Of a stretch of 64,000 nt of DNA, positions 43,920-52,960 are shown one piece after another. Within the stretch, counting starts at the first letter, position 1. The number at the start of each line of letters is the position of its first letter. Location: NCBI RefSeq assembly GCF_025630775.1, contig NZ_JAOSZE010000041.1, positions 39,221 through 103,220 of the forward strand. The letters are read 5' to 3'. Position numbers and translations under genes: made by a program. The stretch is from Actinoplanes sp. KI2. GTDB lineage: Bacteria > Actinomycetota > Actinomycetes > Mycobacteriales > Micromonosporaceae. The notes below the pieces were generated by a model that was not told the origin of the DNA, ran no database searches, and saw nothing but the letters and a program-made list of their open reading frames with translations.

Positions 43920-44378
43920 TCAGGCGCGCTCGTCGATATCGACGGTCACCTTCGGCTTCGAGACCCAAGCCGGGCCTTTCGCCGCACAGCTCAACTCCGA
44001 TGGCGCCGTGCAGGTGAACACGTTGGCCGCCCCGGGCGGATCGATCCAGGAAATGACGATGTCGCCGTCATCCGACGAGAACGTGGCGGAACCACTGGTG
44101 CCGCCCACGGCGAGCGACCTCGTCTCCATTCGACCGGTGCCGCCGTCCGCGATCGTGTCCGGCGGATCGTCGGTCCATTGGCCCTCGGTGACTTCGAAGT
44201 CCGACAGCGTCAGAACCATATCGGTGTGGTTCTTGACGACGACGGAAACCCGGAAGTTGCCGACGGCAGCCGGGGCGGCGGCCGCGATACCCGGCAACCC
44301 GGCGGCGAGCACGCCGGTCGCCAGCGCGGTTGCACACGCGGCACGCAGAACAGTGGTACGGGAAAGAGCCAGGCTCAT
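43920..44378 (-). CDS. Small secreted beta-rich protein, possibly aegerolysin-like
   Basis: About 152 residues from the ATG at 44378 with AGGAGG at good spacing; the frame continues upstream without reason. A signal peptide (LRAACATALATGVLAAGLPG) is cleaved near AAAAPA. The mature part (about 120 residues) is beta-rich: FRVSVVVKNHTDMVLTLSDF, GRMETRSLAVGGTSGSATFS and DDGDIVISWIDPPGAANVFT, with two cysteines. The order of a nonspecific strand, Gly-rich turn and SW-x-DPP near the end recalls aegerolysins, a family of lipid-binding beta-sandwich proteins, but similarity is weak by eye. Preceded by its own promoter. Confidence 0.6.
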   Translation of the reverse strand: MSLALSRTTVLRAACATALATGVLAAGLPGIAAAAPAAVGNFRVSVVVKNHTDMVLTLSDFEVTEGQWTDDPPDTIADGGTGRMETRSLAVGGTSGSATFSSDDGDIVISWIDPPGAANVFTCTAPSELSCAAKGPAWVSKPKVTVDIDERA

Positions 44379-44414
44379 GCGATTTTCCTCCTGAACAGTG
44401 GAATTCGATCTCAC

Positions 44415-44443
44415 TGATTTGGGGGCCGACAGAACGCTGTCAA
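44415..44443 (-). promoter_or_regulatory. Promoter of the small secreted protein gene
   Basis: On the minus strand TTGACA at 44438-44443 and AAATCA at 44415-44420 are separated by 17 bp, with a start expected about 30 bp before the ribosome-binding site. The adjoining 44440-44580 is markedly AT-rich and contains ATCAAA-N7-TTTGAT at 44491-44509, a possible operator; no gene is seen in it. Confidence 0.5.
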
Positions 44444-44579
44444 GCTATCGCGCAGAAGGACCTGGGCGTTTGCAAAATTGGTATACTTGTATCAAAGCAA
44501 CATTTTGATCAACTATTATGTCGGACTCTTGAAAACCTCTGATCAACGCATTGTTCTGGTGCTGCTCGCTCCCATTTGG

Positions 44580-46037
44580 TCATATTCGAGCTTGCTTATC
44601 CGTCGCGGCCGGCGCCCCTTCGGTGATGGCGACGTCGGCCGAGCGCGGAATCAGCAGCGCCAGCGCGATGAGCGCAATCGCGATCAGCGCGATCCCGACG
44701 AAGATGCGGTGCACCGCGACGGTCAGGGCGGCCGGGTCGACCGGGCCGCCACCGACCGTGGCGTTCGCGATCGCGCCGAAGACCGCCACCCCGACCGCGC
44801 TGCCCAGCGAGCGCAGGAAGAGGTTCCCGGCGGTGACCACGCCCCGATCGGCCCAGCCCACGCTGGACTGCGCCGCGATCAGCGTGGGCGACGCGGTCAG
44901 GCCCATGCCCAGGCCGATCACCAGGCAGTCGGTGGCCACCATCGGCACCCCCGAGGTGCGGCCGAGCAGCAGGAGCAGGGCGCAGCCGGCGAGCACCAGC
45001 ATCGTGCCGATCAGCGCGCACCAGCGGAAGCCCAGCCGCAGGTAGACCCGCCCGGCCTGACTGCCGGCGATCGGCCATCCGAGCGTGAGAGTCGCCAGCG
45101 CGAAGCCGGCGACCAGCGGTCCGGTACCCAGCACGTCCTGCGCATAGGTCGGCACGTACGAGGTCAGCCCGAACAGGATCGCGCCGACGCCCACCGAGAT
45201 CAGCCCGCTGGTGACCAGCAGCCGACGCCGGAAGACCCACAGCGGCAGCACCGGCGAGGCGGCCCGCCGCTCCACGACGGCGAACGCGACCAGCAACGCC
45301 GCGCCGAGCGTGAGGACGGCGATGCCGGCCGGGGAGTCCCACGCCCACGCCTGGCCGCCCTCGAGCGCGCCGAGAACGACCAGCGCCAGCCCGGCCGCGA
45401 GCAGCGTCGCGCCGGTGTAGTCGATCACCGGGTGGCCGCGCTCGACCCGCTCGTGGAAGCGGCGGACGAACATCGCGGCCGCGAGCAGGCACAGCGGGAT
45501 GTTGACGAAGAAGATCCACCGCCACGAGAGGTACTCGCTGAACACGCCGCCGAGGGTCGGGCCGACCACCGACGCGATGCCCCAGACGCTGGCGACGTAG
45601 CCCTGGACCCGGGCTCGTTCCCGTACCGAGTAGAGGTCGCCGACGATCGTGATGGTGGTCGGCATGATCGCGCCCGCGCCCAGTCCCTGCACCAGCCGGA
45701 AGGCGATCAGCGGCCAGATCGCCCAGGCCACCCCGCACATGATCGAACCGACCAGGAAGAGCCCGATCCCCCAGAGGACCACCGGCTTGCGGCCGAACAG
45801 GTCGTTGAGCTTGCCGTAGATCGGCACCGACACGGCCTGGGCGAGCAGGTAGATCGAGAACAGCCAGGGAAACTCGGTGAACCCGCCGATGTCCTTGACG
45901 ATCGAGGGGACCGCGGTCGCGATGATCGTCGCGTCGATCGCGACGAGCGCGGTGGAGAGCATGACGGCGGCGAGCACGGGACCGCGTTCGGACCGCAGGC
46001 CGATCGAGTTGGCGGACACTCCGGCCAACCTACCCAT
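44580..46037 (-). CDS. MFS drug exporter (EmrB/QacA type)
   Basis: About 485 residues. Motif D1 (VAIDATIIATAVPSIVKDIG), motif A (GKLNDLFGRKPVVL) and PTLGGVFSEYLSWRWIFFVN identify a DHA2-type exporter with 13-14 helices. It starts 12 bp downstream of the PucR regulator gene on the same strand, so the two are probably cotranscribed. The C-terminal end (RSADVAITEGAPAATDKQAR) is a short soluble tail. Substrate unknown; the link to PucR may mean export or uptake of a nitrogenous or amine compound rather than a classical drug. Confidence 0.88.
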   Translation of the reverse strand: MGRLAGVSANSIGLRSERGPVLAAVMLSTALVAIDATIIATAVPSIVKDIGGFTEFPWLFSIYLLAQAVSVPIYGKLNDLFGRKPVVLWGIGLFLVGSIMCGVAWAIWPLIAFRLVQGLGAGAIMPTTITIVGDLYSVRERARVQGYVASVWGIASVVGPTLGGVFSEYLSWRWIFFVNIPLCLLAAAMFVRRFHERVERGHPVIDYTGATLLAAGLALVVLGALEGGQAWAWDSPAGIAVLTLGAALLVAFAVVERRAASPVLPLWVFRRRLLVTSGLISVGVGAILFGLTSYVPTYAQDVLGTGPLVAGFALATLTLGWPIAGSQAGRVYLRLGFRWCALIGTMLVLAGCALLLLLGRTSGVPMVATDCLVIGLGMGLTASPTLIAAQSSVGWADRGVVTAGNLFLRSLGSAVGVAVFGAIANATVGGGPVDPAALTVAVHRIFVGIALIAIALIALALLIPRSADVAITEGAPAATDKQARI

Positions 46038-46049
46038 GATCCATCGAAA

Positions 46050-47516
46050 CTACCGCAGCAGATCCGAGGCGGAGAGGGCCAGCCACAGTTGCACCCGGTC
46101 GGCGGTGCGGGCCAGCGACCGGCCGGTCAGCCGCTCGATCTGTTCGAGCCGGTAGCGCACGGTGTTGCGGTGCACGATCAGCCGGGTCGCCACCGCGGCC
46201 ACCGAGCCGTCCGCGTCCAGATAGGCGCGCAGCGTCGCGACCAGCGAACCCGCGTGCGCGGCGTCGAAGTCGCGCAGCGGCCGCAGCAGTTCGTGGGCGA
46301 GGTCGCGCAGCGGGACGTCCTCGCTGGCCACCAGCAGCCCGGACAGGCTCATCTGCTCGCGGTCGTTGATGCAGGGCCCGCGGTTCATCGCCTCGTGCGC
46401 CTCGTAGTAGCTCCAGCGCAGCCCGGTCATGCCGGCGTACCAGCCGCCGATGCCGACGCGCACGTCCGAGCCGTAGCGGCTCAGATAGTCCTGCAGCAGC
46501 AGCGCGGCCGCCCGGGCGGAGTGGCCGGGCTCGAGCACGGCGATCAGGCAGTCCTCCAGCACGGCCGTGGTGGCGCCGCTCATCGGCGGGCTCGCCACCA
46601 GGCGTCTGCGCAGGTCACCTCGGCTGCCGGCGGTGGCGACCAGCAACGCGTGCTCGTCCGCGGGCCGGATGCCGAACGGGGACAGTCGCCGCTCGGCCTC
46701 GGCGCCGCCGATCGTCCCGCGCACCAGGTCCTCCAGCACCTGCCCGGCCAGTCGCCGCTTGCCGGCCAGCTCCGCCTGCCGGCGGGCAAGTTCCAGACCG
46801 ACGAGACTCACCGCATAGGGCAGCACGTCCGCCGAGCGCCGGGGCCTGCGGCAGCAGAGGTACGCGACGACGCTGTCCTCCACGCTCACCGGTACCGCCA
46901 TCGGGGTGTCGCCGGCGTGGCCGTTCCGGGCCGCGAACAGGATCTGCTCGACCGGCCAGGCCGCGCTGGCCGGGGCGGTGGCGAGCACCCGGCCGTACAC
47001 GTCGACGACCATCGCCGGTGCGCCGAGGATCTGGTGCAGCGACCCGATCAGCGCGCCCAGCCCGCGCCCGGAGAGCAGCGCCCGGGCCAGGGTGTCGTGC
47101 TCGTCGAGCAGGTCGGCGAACCGGCCGTACTGCTCCTCCAGCACCCGGTCGGCGACGAACCGGTCGACCGCGATGAACGGCGTCGAGTAGGGGATCTCCA
47201 GCACCGGCAGCCGGTGCCCGCGGGCCTCGGCGAGGGTGGCCGCCGGGATCCGGTCGTGGGTGAGCCCGATGCCGAAGCCGAGCCCGACCGCCCGCCCGTC
47301 GGCGACCCGGGCCACGAACTGCCGCTGGGCCGCCTCGTCCAGCTGGCTCAGCCCGGTGGTCAGGATCAGCTCGCCGCCGGAGAGGAACGGGCGCGGGTCG
47401 GCCAGCTCGGTGACCGCGCACCAGCGGACCGTCTGGTTGAGCGCGGCCGGGTCGCCGTCGGCCAGGCGCAGGCTCAGTTCGGGGTCGGCGAGCACATCGG
47501 CCAGGCGCAGGGTCAC
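46050..47516 (-). CDS. PucR-family transcriptional regulator
   Basis: About 488 residues from the GTG at 47516, which gives the family-typical start TLRLADVLADPELSLRLADG; ATGs at 47567 and 47612 are in frame. The N-terminal PucR domain contains FLSGGELILTTGLSQLDEAA. The middle is a GAF-like/GGDEF-like sensor, and the C-terminal helix-turn-helix is DGSVAAVATRLIVHRNTVRY followed by RLEQIERLTGRSL. Family members control purine, GABA, polyamine or amino-acid catabolic genes, often next to them. Here it is divergent from the aldehyde dehydrogenase and polyamine transporter operon, which it probably activates. Confidence 0.85.
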   Translation of the reverse strand: MTLRLADVLADPELSLRLADGDPAALNQTVRWCAVTELADPRPFLSGGELILTTGLSQLDEAAQRQFVARVADGRAVGLGFGIGLTHDRIPAATLAEARGHRLPVLEIPYSTPFIAVDRFVADRVLEEQYGRFADLLDEHDTLARALLSGRGLGALIGSLHQILGAPAMVVDVYGRVLATAPASAAWPVEQILFAARNGHAGDTPMAVPVSVEDSVVAYLCCRRPRRSADVLPYAVSLVGLELARRQAELAGKRRLAGQVLEDLVRGTIGGAEAERRLSPFGIRPADEHALLVATAGSRGDLRRRLVASPPMSGATTAVLEDCLIAVLEPGHSARAAALLLQDYLSRYGSDVRVGIGGWYAGMTGLRWSYYEAHEAMNRGPCINDREQMSLSGLLVASEDVPLRDLAHELLRPLRDFDAAHAGSLVATLRAYLDADGSVAAVATRLIVHRNTVRYRLEQIERLTGRSLARTADRVQLWLALSASDLLR

Positions 47517-47638
47517 CCGCGGACTGTACGACTGCACAACGGCCGCGGGTAAGGACTGGACGGGCATCCATTTACGTCCATCGGCCAGTGCCCCTACGGT
47601 GTCCTGCAACACGCCGTACCCGCCCGGGAGGTCCCGTG

Positions 47639-49030
47639 ATGCAGATACCCGCCCGGATCGGTGGGCGTGCGGTGAGCGCCGACGAGTGGATCGAGGTGCT
47701 CAGCCCCTACGACGGGGCGCCCGTGGCGCGCGTACCGGCCCTGGGCGCCGACCACGTCGCCGAGGCGGTGGCGGCCGCCGAGGCGGCGCTGGCTCGCCGG
47801 GACTTCCCGCGGCACCGGCGCGCCGAGGTGCTCGAGCGGGCGGCGGAGCTGCTGGCCGAGCGCACCGAGGAGTTCGCGGTGACGATCGCCCGGGAGGCCG
47901 GCAAGCCGATCCGGGACGCCCGCGGCGAGGCCGCGCGGTGCCTGGCGACGCTGAAGTACTCCGCGGTGGAGGCTCGCAAGCTGGGCGGCGAGGTGATCCC
48001 GATGGACGGGCTCGCCTTCGCGATGCGGCACCCGATCGGCGTGGTCGCCGCGATCAGCCCGTTCAACTTCCCGCTCAACCTGGTCGCGCACAAGCTGGGC
48101 CCGGCGATCGCGGCCGGCTGCCCGGTGGTGCTCAAGCCGGCCGAGCTGACCCCGCTGTCCGCGATCCGCCTGGTCGACCTGCTGGTCGAGGCGGGGCTGC
48201 CGGCCGACTGGATCTCGGTGGTGACCGGCACCGGCGCGGCGGCCGGCACGCCGCTGGTGCAGCACCCCGGCCCGGCCCTGGTCACCTTCACCGGCAGCGT
48301 CGGGGTGGGCCGTCGGATCCAGGACGCCGCGCCGCGCAAGCGGGTGCTGCTCGAGCTCGGCTCGAACGCCCCGGTGATCGTCGAGCCGTCCGCCGACCTC
48401 GACCGGGTCATCGCGGCAATCAGGACCGGGGGCTTCTCGTACGCCGGGCAGAGCTGCATCTCCACGCAGCGCGTCCTGGTAAGCCACGAAATTTACGACA
48501 AAGTTCTTTATGGGCTGCGGGCCGCGGTCGCGACGCTCCGGGTCGGCGACCCGCTCGCCGAGGAGACCGACGTCGGCCCGCTGATCTCCGAGGAGGCGGC
48601 GACCCGGGTCGAGAGCTGGCTGGCGGCCGCGCGTGCCGCCGGCGCCGACGTCACCGGTGGACTGCGCCGGGGCTCGCTGGTGACCCCGGCCGTCGTCGCC
48701 GACCCCCCGCACCATCTCGACGTCTACCGCCGGGAGGTGTTCGGCCCGGTGATCACCGTGACGCCGTACGCCGATCTGGACGAGGCGATCGCGCTGGCCA
48801 ACGACAGCGACTACGGCCTGCAGGCCGGGATCTTCACCGCCGACATCGGGGCCGCGCTGCGGGCCGCGAACGAGCTCGCGTTCGGCGGGGTGCTGATCAA
48901 TCAGGTGCCGACGTTCCGGGCCGACCAGCAGCCGTACGGCGGCCTCCGGGACGCCGGCAACACCAGGGAGGGGCCGGCCTACGCCGTGCAGGAGATGACC
49001 GAACTGCGATTCGTGATGGTGAGCCCATGA
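47639..49030 (+). CDS. NAD(P)-dependent aldehyde dehydrogenase
   Basis: About 463 residues from the ATG at 47639, after GGGAGG. Motifs are AAISPFNFPLNLVAHKLGPA, TFTGSVGVGRRI (cofactor loop), LLELGSNAPVIVEPSADLD with the general-base Glu, and YAGQSCISTQRVLV with the catalytic Cys. It oxidises an aldehyde to the acid. Its stop overlaps potA, so it is expressed with a polyamine-type transporter; a role in oxidising aminoaldehydes formed from imported amines is likely. No amine oxidase or aminotransferase that would make such an aldehyde is in the window. Confidence 0.9.
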   Translation: MQIPARIGGRAVSADEWIEVLSPYDGAPVARVPALGADHVAEAVAAAEAALARRDFPRHRRAEVLERAAELLAERTEEFAVTIAREAGKPIRDARGEAARCLATLKYSAVEARKLGGEVIPMDGLAFAMRHPIGVVAAISPFNFPLNLVAHKLGPAIAAGCPVVLKPAELTPLSAIRLVDLLVEAGLPADWISVVTGTGAAAGTPLVQHPGPALVTFTGSVGVGRRIQDAAPRKRVLLELGSNAPVIVEPSADLDRVIAAIRTGGFSYAGQSCISTQRVLVSHEIYDKVLYGLRAAVATLRVGDPLAEETDVGPLISEEAATRVESWLAAARAAGADVTGGLRRGSLVTPAVVADPPHHLDVYRREVFGPVITVTPYADLDEAIALANDSDYGLQAGIFTADIGAALRAANELAFGGVLINQVPTFRADQQPYGGLRDAGNTREGPAYAVQEMTELRFVMVSP

Positions 49031-50052
49031 CCACCCCCGCTATCCGGCTGACCGGGCTGCGCAAGTCGTTCGGGGCGGTCGAGGCCGTCGCCGGGATCGA
49101 TCTCGAGATCGCCGACGGCGAGTTCTTCTCGATGCTCGGGCCGTCCGGCTCCGGCAAGACCACGGTGCTGCGGATGATCGCCGGCTTCGAGCTGCCCACC
49201 GCCGGCACGGTCGAGCTCTCCGGGCGGGACGTCACCCGGCTGGCGCCGTTCGAGCGCGACGTCAACACGGTCTTCCAGGACTATGCCCTGTTCCCGCACA
49301 TGAGCGTGGTGGAGAACGTCGAGTACGGGCTCAAGGTGCGCAAGGTCGGGCGCAAGGAGCGGCGTTCGCGTGCGCTCGAGGCGCTGTCCTCCGTACGGCT
49401 GCAAGGTTTTGAAGCGCGGAAACCCAGCGAGATGTCGGGTGGGCAGCGGCAGCGCGTGGCCCTGGCCCGAGCCCTGGTGAACCGGCCGAAGGTGCTGTTG
49501 CTGGACGAGCCGCTCGGCGCGCTCGACCTCAAGCTGCGCGAGCAGATGCAGGTGGAGCTCAAGCAGATCCAGCGGGACGTCGGGATCACGTTCGTCTTCG
49601 TGACGCACGACCAGGACGAGGCGCTGACCATGAGCGACCGGGTGGCGGTGTTCGACGGCGGCAGGATCGCCCAGGTCGGCACGCCCGAGCAGGTGTACGA
49701 GCAGCCCGCCACCCCGTTCGTCGCCGGATTCGTCGGCACATCCAACCTTTTGACCGGAAATGTCGCCCAGACGCTTGTCGGGAGGGAGGGGACATTTTCC
49801 GTACGCCCGGAGAAGATCTCGCTCGCCGAAGCCGGCATCCCGGGGACGGTCGCCGAGGTGATCTATGCGGGGCCGGTCACCCGCTACGTCGTCGATCTCG
49901 ACGCGGGCGCCCGGATGACGGTCGTCGAGCAGAACCAGCGCACCGGGACCGCTGCGCTGGCCGAACTGCGGGGGAAACCGGTCCATCTGACCTGGCTCGA
50001 AGAGCACGTGATCGAGATCCCCGGTTCAAAGGAGAATACGGATGCGCCATAG
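49027..50052 (+). CDS. potA: Spermidine/putrescine-type ABC transporter ATPase
   Basis: About 341 residues; ATG overlaps the aldehyde dehydrogenase stop. Walker A is GPSGSGKTTVLRMIAG, the Q-loop DVNTVFQDYALFPHMSVVEN, the signature MSGGQRQRVALARAL, Walker B VLLLDEPLGALD and the switch histidine in VTHDQDEAL. A C-terminal TOBE domain (TFSVRPEKISL) is normal for PotA. The gene overlaps potD by 11 bp. It energises import through PotB and PotC. The symbol reflects family; the real substrate could be another amine. Confidence 0.9.
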   Translation: MTTPAIRLTGLRKSFGAVEAVAGIDLEIADGEFFSMLGPSGSGKTTVLRMIAGFELPTAGTVELSGRDVTRLAPFERDVNTVFQDYALFPHMSVVENVEYGLKVRKVGRKERRSRALEALSSVRLQGFEARKPSEMSGGQRQRVALARALVNRPKVLLLDEPLGALDLKLREQMQVELKQIQRDVGITFVFVTHDQDEALTMSDRVAVFDGGRIAQVGTPEQVYEQPATPFVAGFVGTSNLLTGNVAQTLVGREGTFSVRPEKISLAEAGIPGTVAEVIYAGPVTRYVVDLDAGARMTVVEQNQRTGTAALAELRGKPVHLTWLEEHVIEIPGSKENTDAP

Positions 50053-51247
50053 CGGAAGAGTTCTGACGGCGGCGCTGGCGGCGGGCATTCTCGTGCTCGC
50101 CGGCTGCGGTGGCGGCGACAGCGGCACCAGCAAGGGCAGCGGACCGGGCGGCATCTCGGTCCCGAAGATCGACAAGCTGGCGTCGCTCGGCGCCGGCGAG
50201 GGCCAGGTCAACATCGTCTCCTGGGCCGGGTACGTCGAGGACGGCTCCAACGACCCCAAGGTCGACTGGGTGCACGACTTCGAGAAGGAGACCGGCTGCA
50301 AGGTCAACAACAAGGTGGCGGCCACCTCGGACGAGATGGTCACGCTGATGAAGACCGGCGACTACGACGTGGTCTCCGCGTCCGGCGACGCCTCGCTGCG
50401 GCTGATCTACGGCGGCGACGTCGCACCGGTCAACACTTCTTTGATTTCGAACTACCAAGACATCTTCGACGGGCTGAAGATGAAGCAGTGGAACTCGGTC
50501 GACGGGGTTGCCTACGGCATCCCGCACGGCCGCGGCGCCAACCTGTTGATGTACCGGACCGACGTGGTCAAGCCGGCGCCGACCTCGTGGGGCGCGGTCT
50601 TCGACCCGAACTCGCCGTACCAGGGCAAGATCACCGCGTACGACTCGCCGATCTACATCGCCGACGCGGCCCTCTATCTCATGAAGACCAAGCCGGAACT
50701 GGGCATCAAGAACCCGTACGCGCTGGACGACACCCAGTTCAAGGCGGCCACCGACCTGCTCACCGCGCAGAACAAGACGATCGGCGAGTACTGGTCGGAC
50801 TACACCAAGGAGGTGCAGGCGTTCAAGGCCGGCAACTCCGTGCTCGGCACCACCTGGCAGATCATCACCAACCTGGCCCAGGCGGACAAGGCGCCGGTCG
50901 AGGCGATCCTGCCGACCGAGGGCGCGACCGGCTGGTCGGACACCTGGATGATCTCGTCGAAGGCCAAGCACCCGAACTGCGGCTACCTGTGGATGAACCA
51001 CATCGTCTCGCCGAAGGCCAACGCCGCGGTCGCCGAGTGGTTCGGTGAGGCGCCGGCCAACAAGCTGGCCTGCGACCAGACGGCGGACAAGAACTTCTGC
51101 AAGACGTTCCACGCCGACGACGAGGCCTACTTCTCCCAGGTCTGGTACTGGACCACCCCGATCGCGCAGTGCCTCGACGGCCGCAAGGACGTGACCTGCA
51201 AGGACTACTCGGCCTGGACCCAGGCCTGGACGACGATCAAGGGATGA
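50042..51247 (+). CDS. potD: Polyamine-type ABC transporter substrate-binding lipoprotein
   Basis: About 401 residues; AGGAGA precedes the ATG, inside the end of potA. Lipobox VLAGC after RVLTAALAAGILV marks a membrane-anchored lipoprotein. The body has PotD/PotF features: GQVNIVSWAGYVEDG, KTGDYDVVSASGDASLRLIY, GVAYGIPHGRGANLLMYRTD, CGYLWMNHIVSPKANAAVAE. Several aromatic and acidic residues expected to hold a polyamine are present, but PotD-like proteins also bind other cationic amines. Followed by potB with ATGA overlap. Confidence 0.9.
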   Translation: MRHSGRVLTAALAAGILVLAGCGGGDSGTSKGSGPGGISVPKIDKLASLGAGEGQVNIVSWAGYVEDGSNDPKVDWVHDFEKETGCKVNNKVAATSDEMVTLMKTGDYDVVSASGDASLRLIYGGDVAPVNTSLISNYQDIFDGLKMKQWNSVDGVAYGIPHGRGANLLMYRTDVVKPAPTSWGAVFDPNSPYQGKITAYDSPIYIADAALYLMKTKPELGIKNPYALDDTQFKAATDLLTAQNKTIGEYWSDYTKEVQAFKAGNSVLGTTWQIITNLAQADKAPVEAILPTEGATGWSDTWMISSKAKHPNCGYLWMNHIVSPKANAAVAEWFGEAPANKLACDQTADKNFCKTFHADDEAYFSQVWYWTTPIAQCLDGRKDVTCKDYSAWTQAWTTIKG

Positions 51248-52125
51248 GCGCGACCACGGAGGGGGGCGGCCGCCAGGTCGCCTCCTTCCTTCACCGCCAC
51301 CCCCGGCTGCGCCTGGCCGGGCTCCTCTCGGCGCCGCTGCTCTGGCTCGGCGTTGCGTACCTGGGCGCGCTCGCCGTCCTGCTGATCTCCGCGTTCTGGA
51401 GCGTCAACGGCTTCACCGGCGACCTGGTCAAGGTGTTCAGCCTGGACAACTTCCGGACGATCTTCGCGGAGGCGGTCTACCGCAACGTCATGCTGCGCAG
51501 CGTCGGGGTGGCCGCGGCGGTGACCGCGATCTGCGTGGTGCTGGCCGTGCCGATGGCCTTCTTCATGGCCAAGGTGGCCTCGCCGAGATCCCGGCACTGG
51601 CTGGTGATCGCGATCCTCACCCCACTGTGGGCGAGCTACCTGGTCAAGGCGTACGCCTGGCGGGTGCTGCTGGCCAACGGCGGCCCGATCGACTGGCTGC
51701 TGGGCGGGCCCGGGCACGGCCCCGGCTACGGGCTGTTCGCGGTGATCCTGGTGCTGTCCTACCTGTGGCTGCCGTACATGATCCTGCCGATCTACGCGGG
51801 CCTGGAGCGGCTGCCCGACTCGATGCTGGAGGCGTCGGCCGATCTCGGCGCCCGCGCGTGGCGCACGTTCCGCGCGATCGTGCTGCCCATCCTCGTACCG
51901 TCGATCTTCGCCGGCTCGATCTTCACGTTCTCGCTGTCGCTGGGCGACTACATCACCGTCCAGATCGTCGGCGGCAAGACCCAGATGATCGGCAACGTCG
52001 TCTACGCCAACATCGGCGCCGCCAACAACCTGCCGTTCGCCGCCGCCCTCGCCACCCTCCCGGTGGCCATCATGGTCATCTACCTGATCGCGGTCCGCCG
52101 CTCCGGCGCCCTGGAGGAGCTGTGA
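51244..52125 (+). CDS. potB: Polyamine-type ABC transporter permease (PotB-like)
   Basis: About 293 residues from an ATG overlapping the potD stop. Six helices, starting LSAPLLWLGVAYLGALAVLL. The coupling loop is EASADLGARAWRTFRAIVLP, with the GDYITVQIVGGKTQMIGNVV segment usual in PotB. Pairs with the next gene's product to form the pore. Its stop overlaps the potC GTG by GTGA. Gene order ATPase, binding protein, permease, permease differs from E. coli potABCD, where the binding protein is last. Confidence 0.9.
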   Translation: MSATTEGGGRQVASFLHRHPRLRLAGLLSAPLLWLGVAYLGALAVLLISAFWSVNGFTGDLVKVFSLDNFRTIFAEAVYRNVMLRSVGVAAAVTAICVVLAVPMAFFMAKVASPRSRHWLVIAILTPLWASYLVKAYAWRVLLANGGPIDWLLGGPGHGPGYGLFAVILVLSYLWLPYMILPIYAGLERLPDSMLEASADLGARAWRTFRAIVLPILVPSIFAGSIFTFSLSLGDYITVQIVGGKTQMIGNVVYANIGAANNLPFAAALATLPVAIMVIYLIAVRRSGALEEL

Positions 52126-52937
52126 CGCTGTCCCCGTGGGCCCGCTGGGCGATGCGCCTGTTCATGGGCGCCGGCCTGGTGTTCATCTACGCACCGCTGA
52201 TGCTGGTCTTGATCAACAGCTTCAACGGCGACCGTACGTTCGGCTGGCCCCCGCACGACTTCACGATGCGCTGGTGGTCGGCGGCCTGGGACAACTCCGG
52301 CGCCCGCGACGCCCTGTGGACCTCGGTCAAGGCGGGCCTCGGCGCCACCGCGATCGCCCTCGTGCTGGGCACGATGGTCTCGTTCGCCGTGCAGCGCTTC
52401 AAGTTCTTCGGCCGCGACACCCTGTCCCTGCTGATCATTCTGCCGATCGCGCTGCCCGGCATCGTCACCGGCATCGCGCTGGATTCGGCGTGGCGTTCGG
52501 TGGTCGAGCCGCTGGGCATCGGCAAGGGACTGTTCTCGGTGATCGTCGGTCACGCCACCTTCTGCGTGGTGACGGTCTACAACAACGTCCTGGCCCGGCT
52601 GCGCCGCACCGGCACCAACCTCGAGGACGCGTCGGCCGACCTGGGCGCCTCGCCCGGCCAGACCTTCCGGTACGTGACGTTCCCGCTGATCCGCTCGGCC
52701 CTGCTGGCCGGCGGCCTGCTGGCCTTCGCGCTGTCCTTCGACGAGATCATCGTGACCACGTTCACGGCCGGCCCCGGCATCACCACGCTACCCATCTGGA
52801 TCTTCAACAACCTGTTCCGCCCCAACCAGGCACCGGTGGTGAACGTGGTGGCCGCGATCCTGATCGTCCTGTCGGTGATCCCGGTCTGGTTCGCCCAGCG
52901 CCTGGCCGGCCCCGACGCAGGAACCAGCCGAACCTGA
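52122..52937 (+). CDS. potC: Polyamine-type ABC transporter permease (PotC-like)
   Basis: About 271 residues from a GTG overlapping the potB stop. Helices begin LFMGAGLVFIYAPLMLVLIN; the coupling loop is EDASADLGASPGQTFRYVTF and FALSFDEIIVTTFTAGPG is the PotC hallmark. It forms the transporter with PotA, PotB and PotD. Last gene of the operon; the convergent ATP-grasp gene ends only 24 bp away and no clear hairpin lies between them. Confidence 0.9.
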   Translation: MTLSPWARWAMRLFMGAGLVFIYAPLMLVLINSFNGDRTFGWPPHDFTMRWWSAAWDNSGARDALWTSVKAGLGATAIALVLGTMVSFAVQRFKFFGRDTLSLLIILPIALPGIVTGIALDSAWRSVVEPLGIGKGLFSVIVGHATFCVVTVYNNVLARLRRTGTNLEDASADLGASPGQTFRYVTFPLIRSALLAGGLLAFALSFDEIIVTTFTAGPGITTLPIWIFNNLFRPNQAPVVNVVAAILIVLSVIPVWFAQRLAGPDAGTSRT

Positions 52938-52960
52938 CCGCTCGCCGGCCGCCCCGGCCA

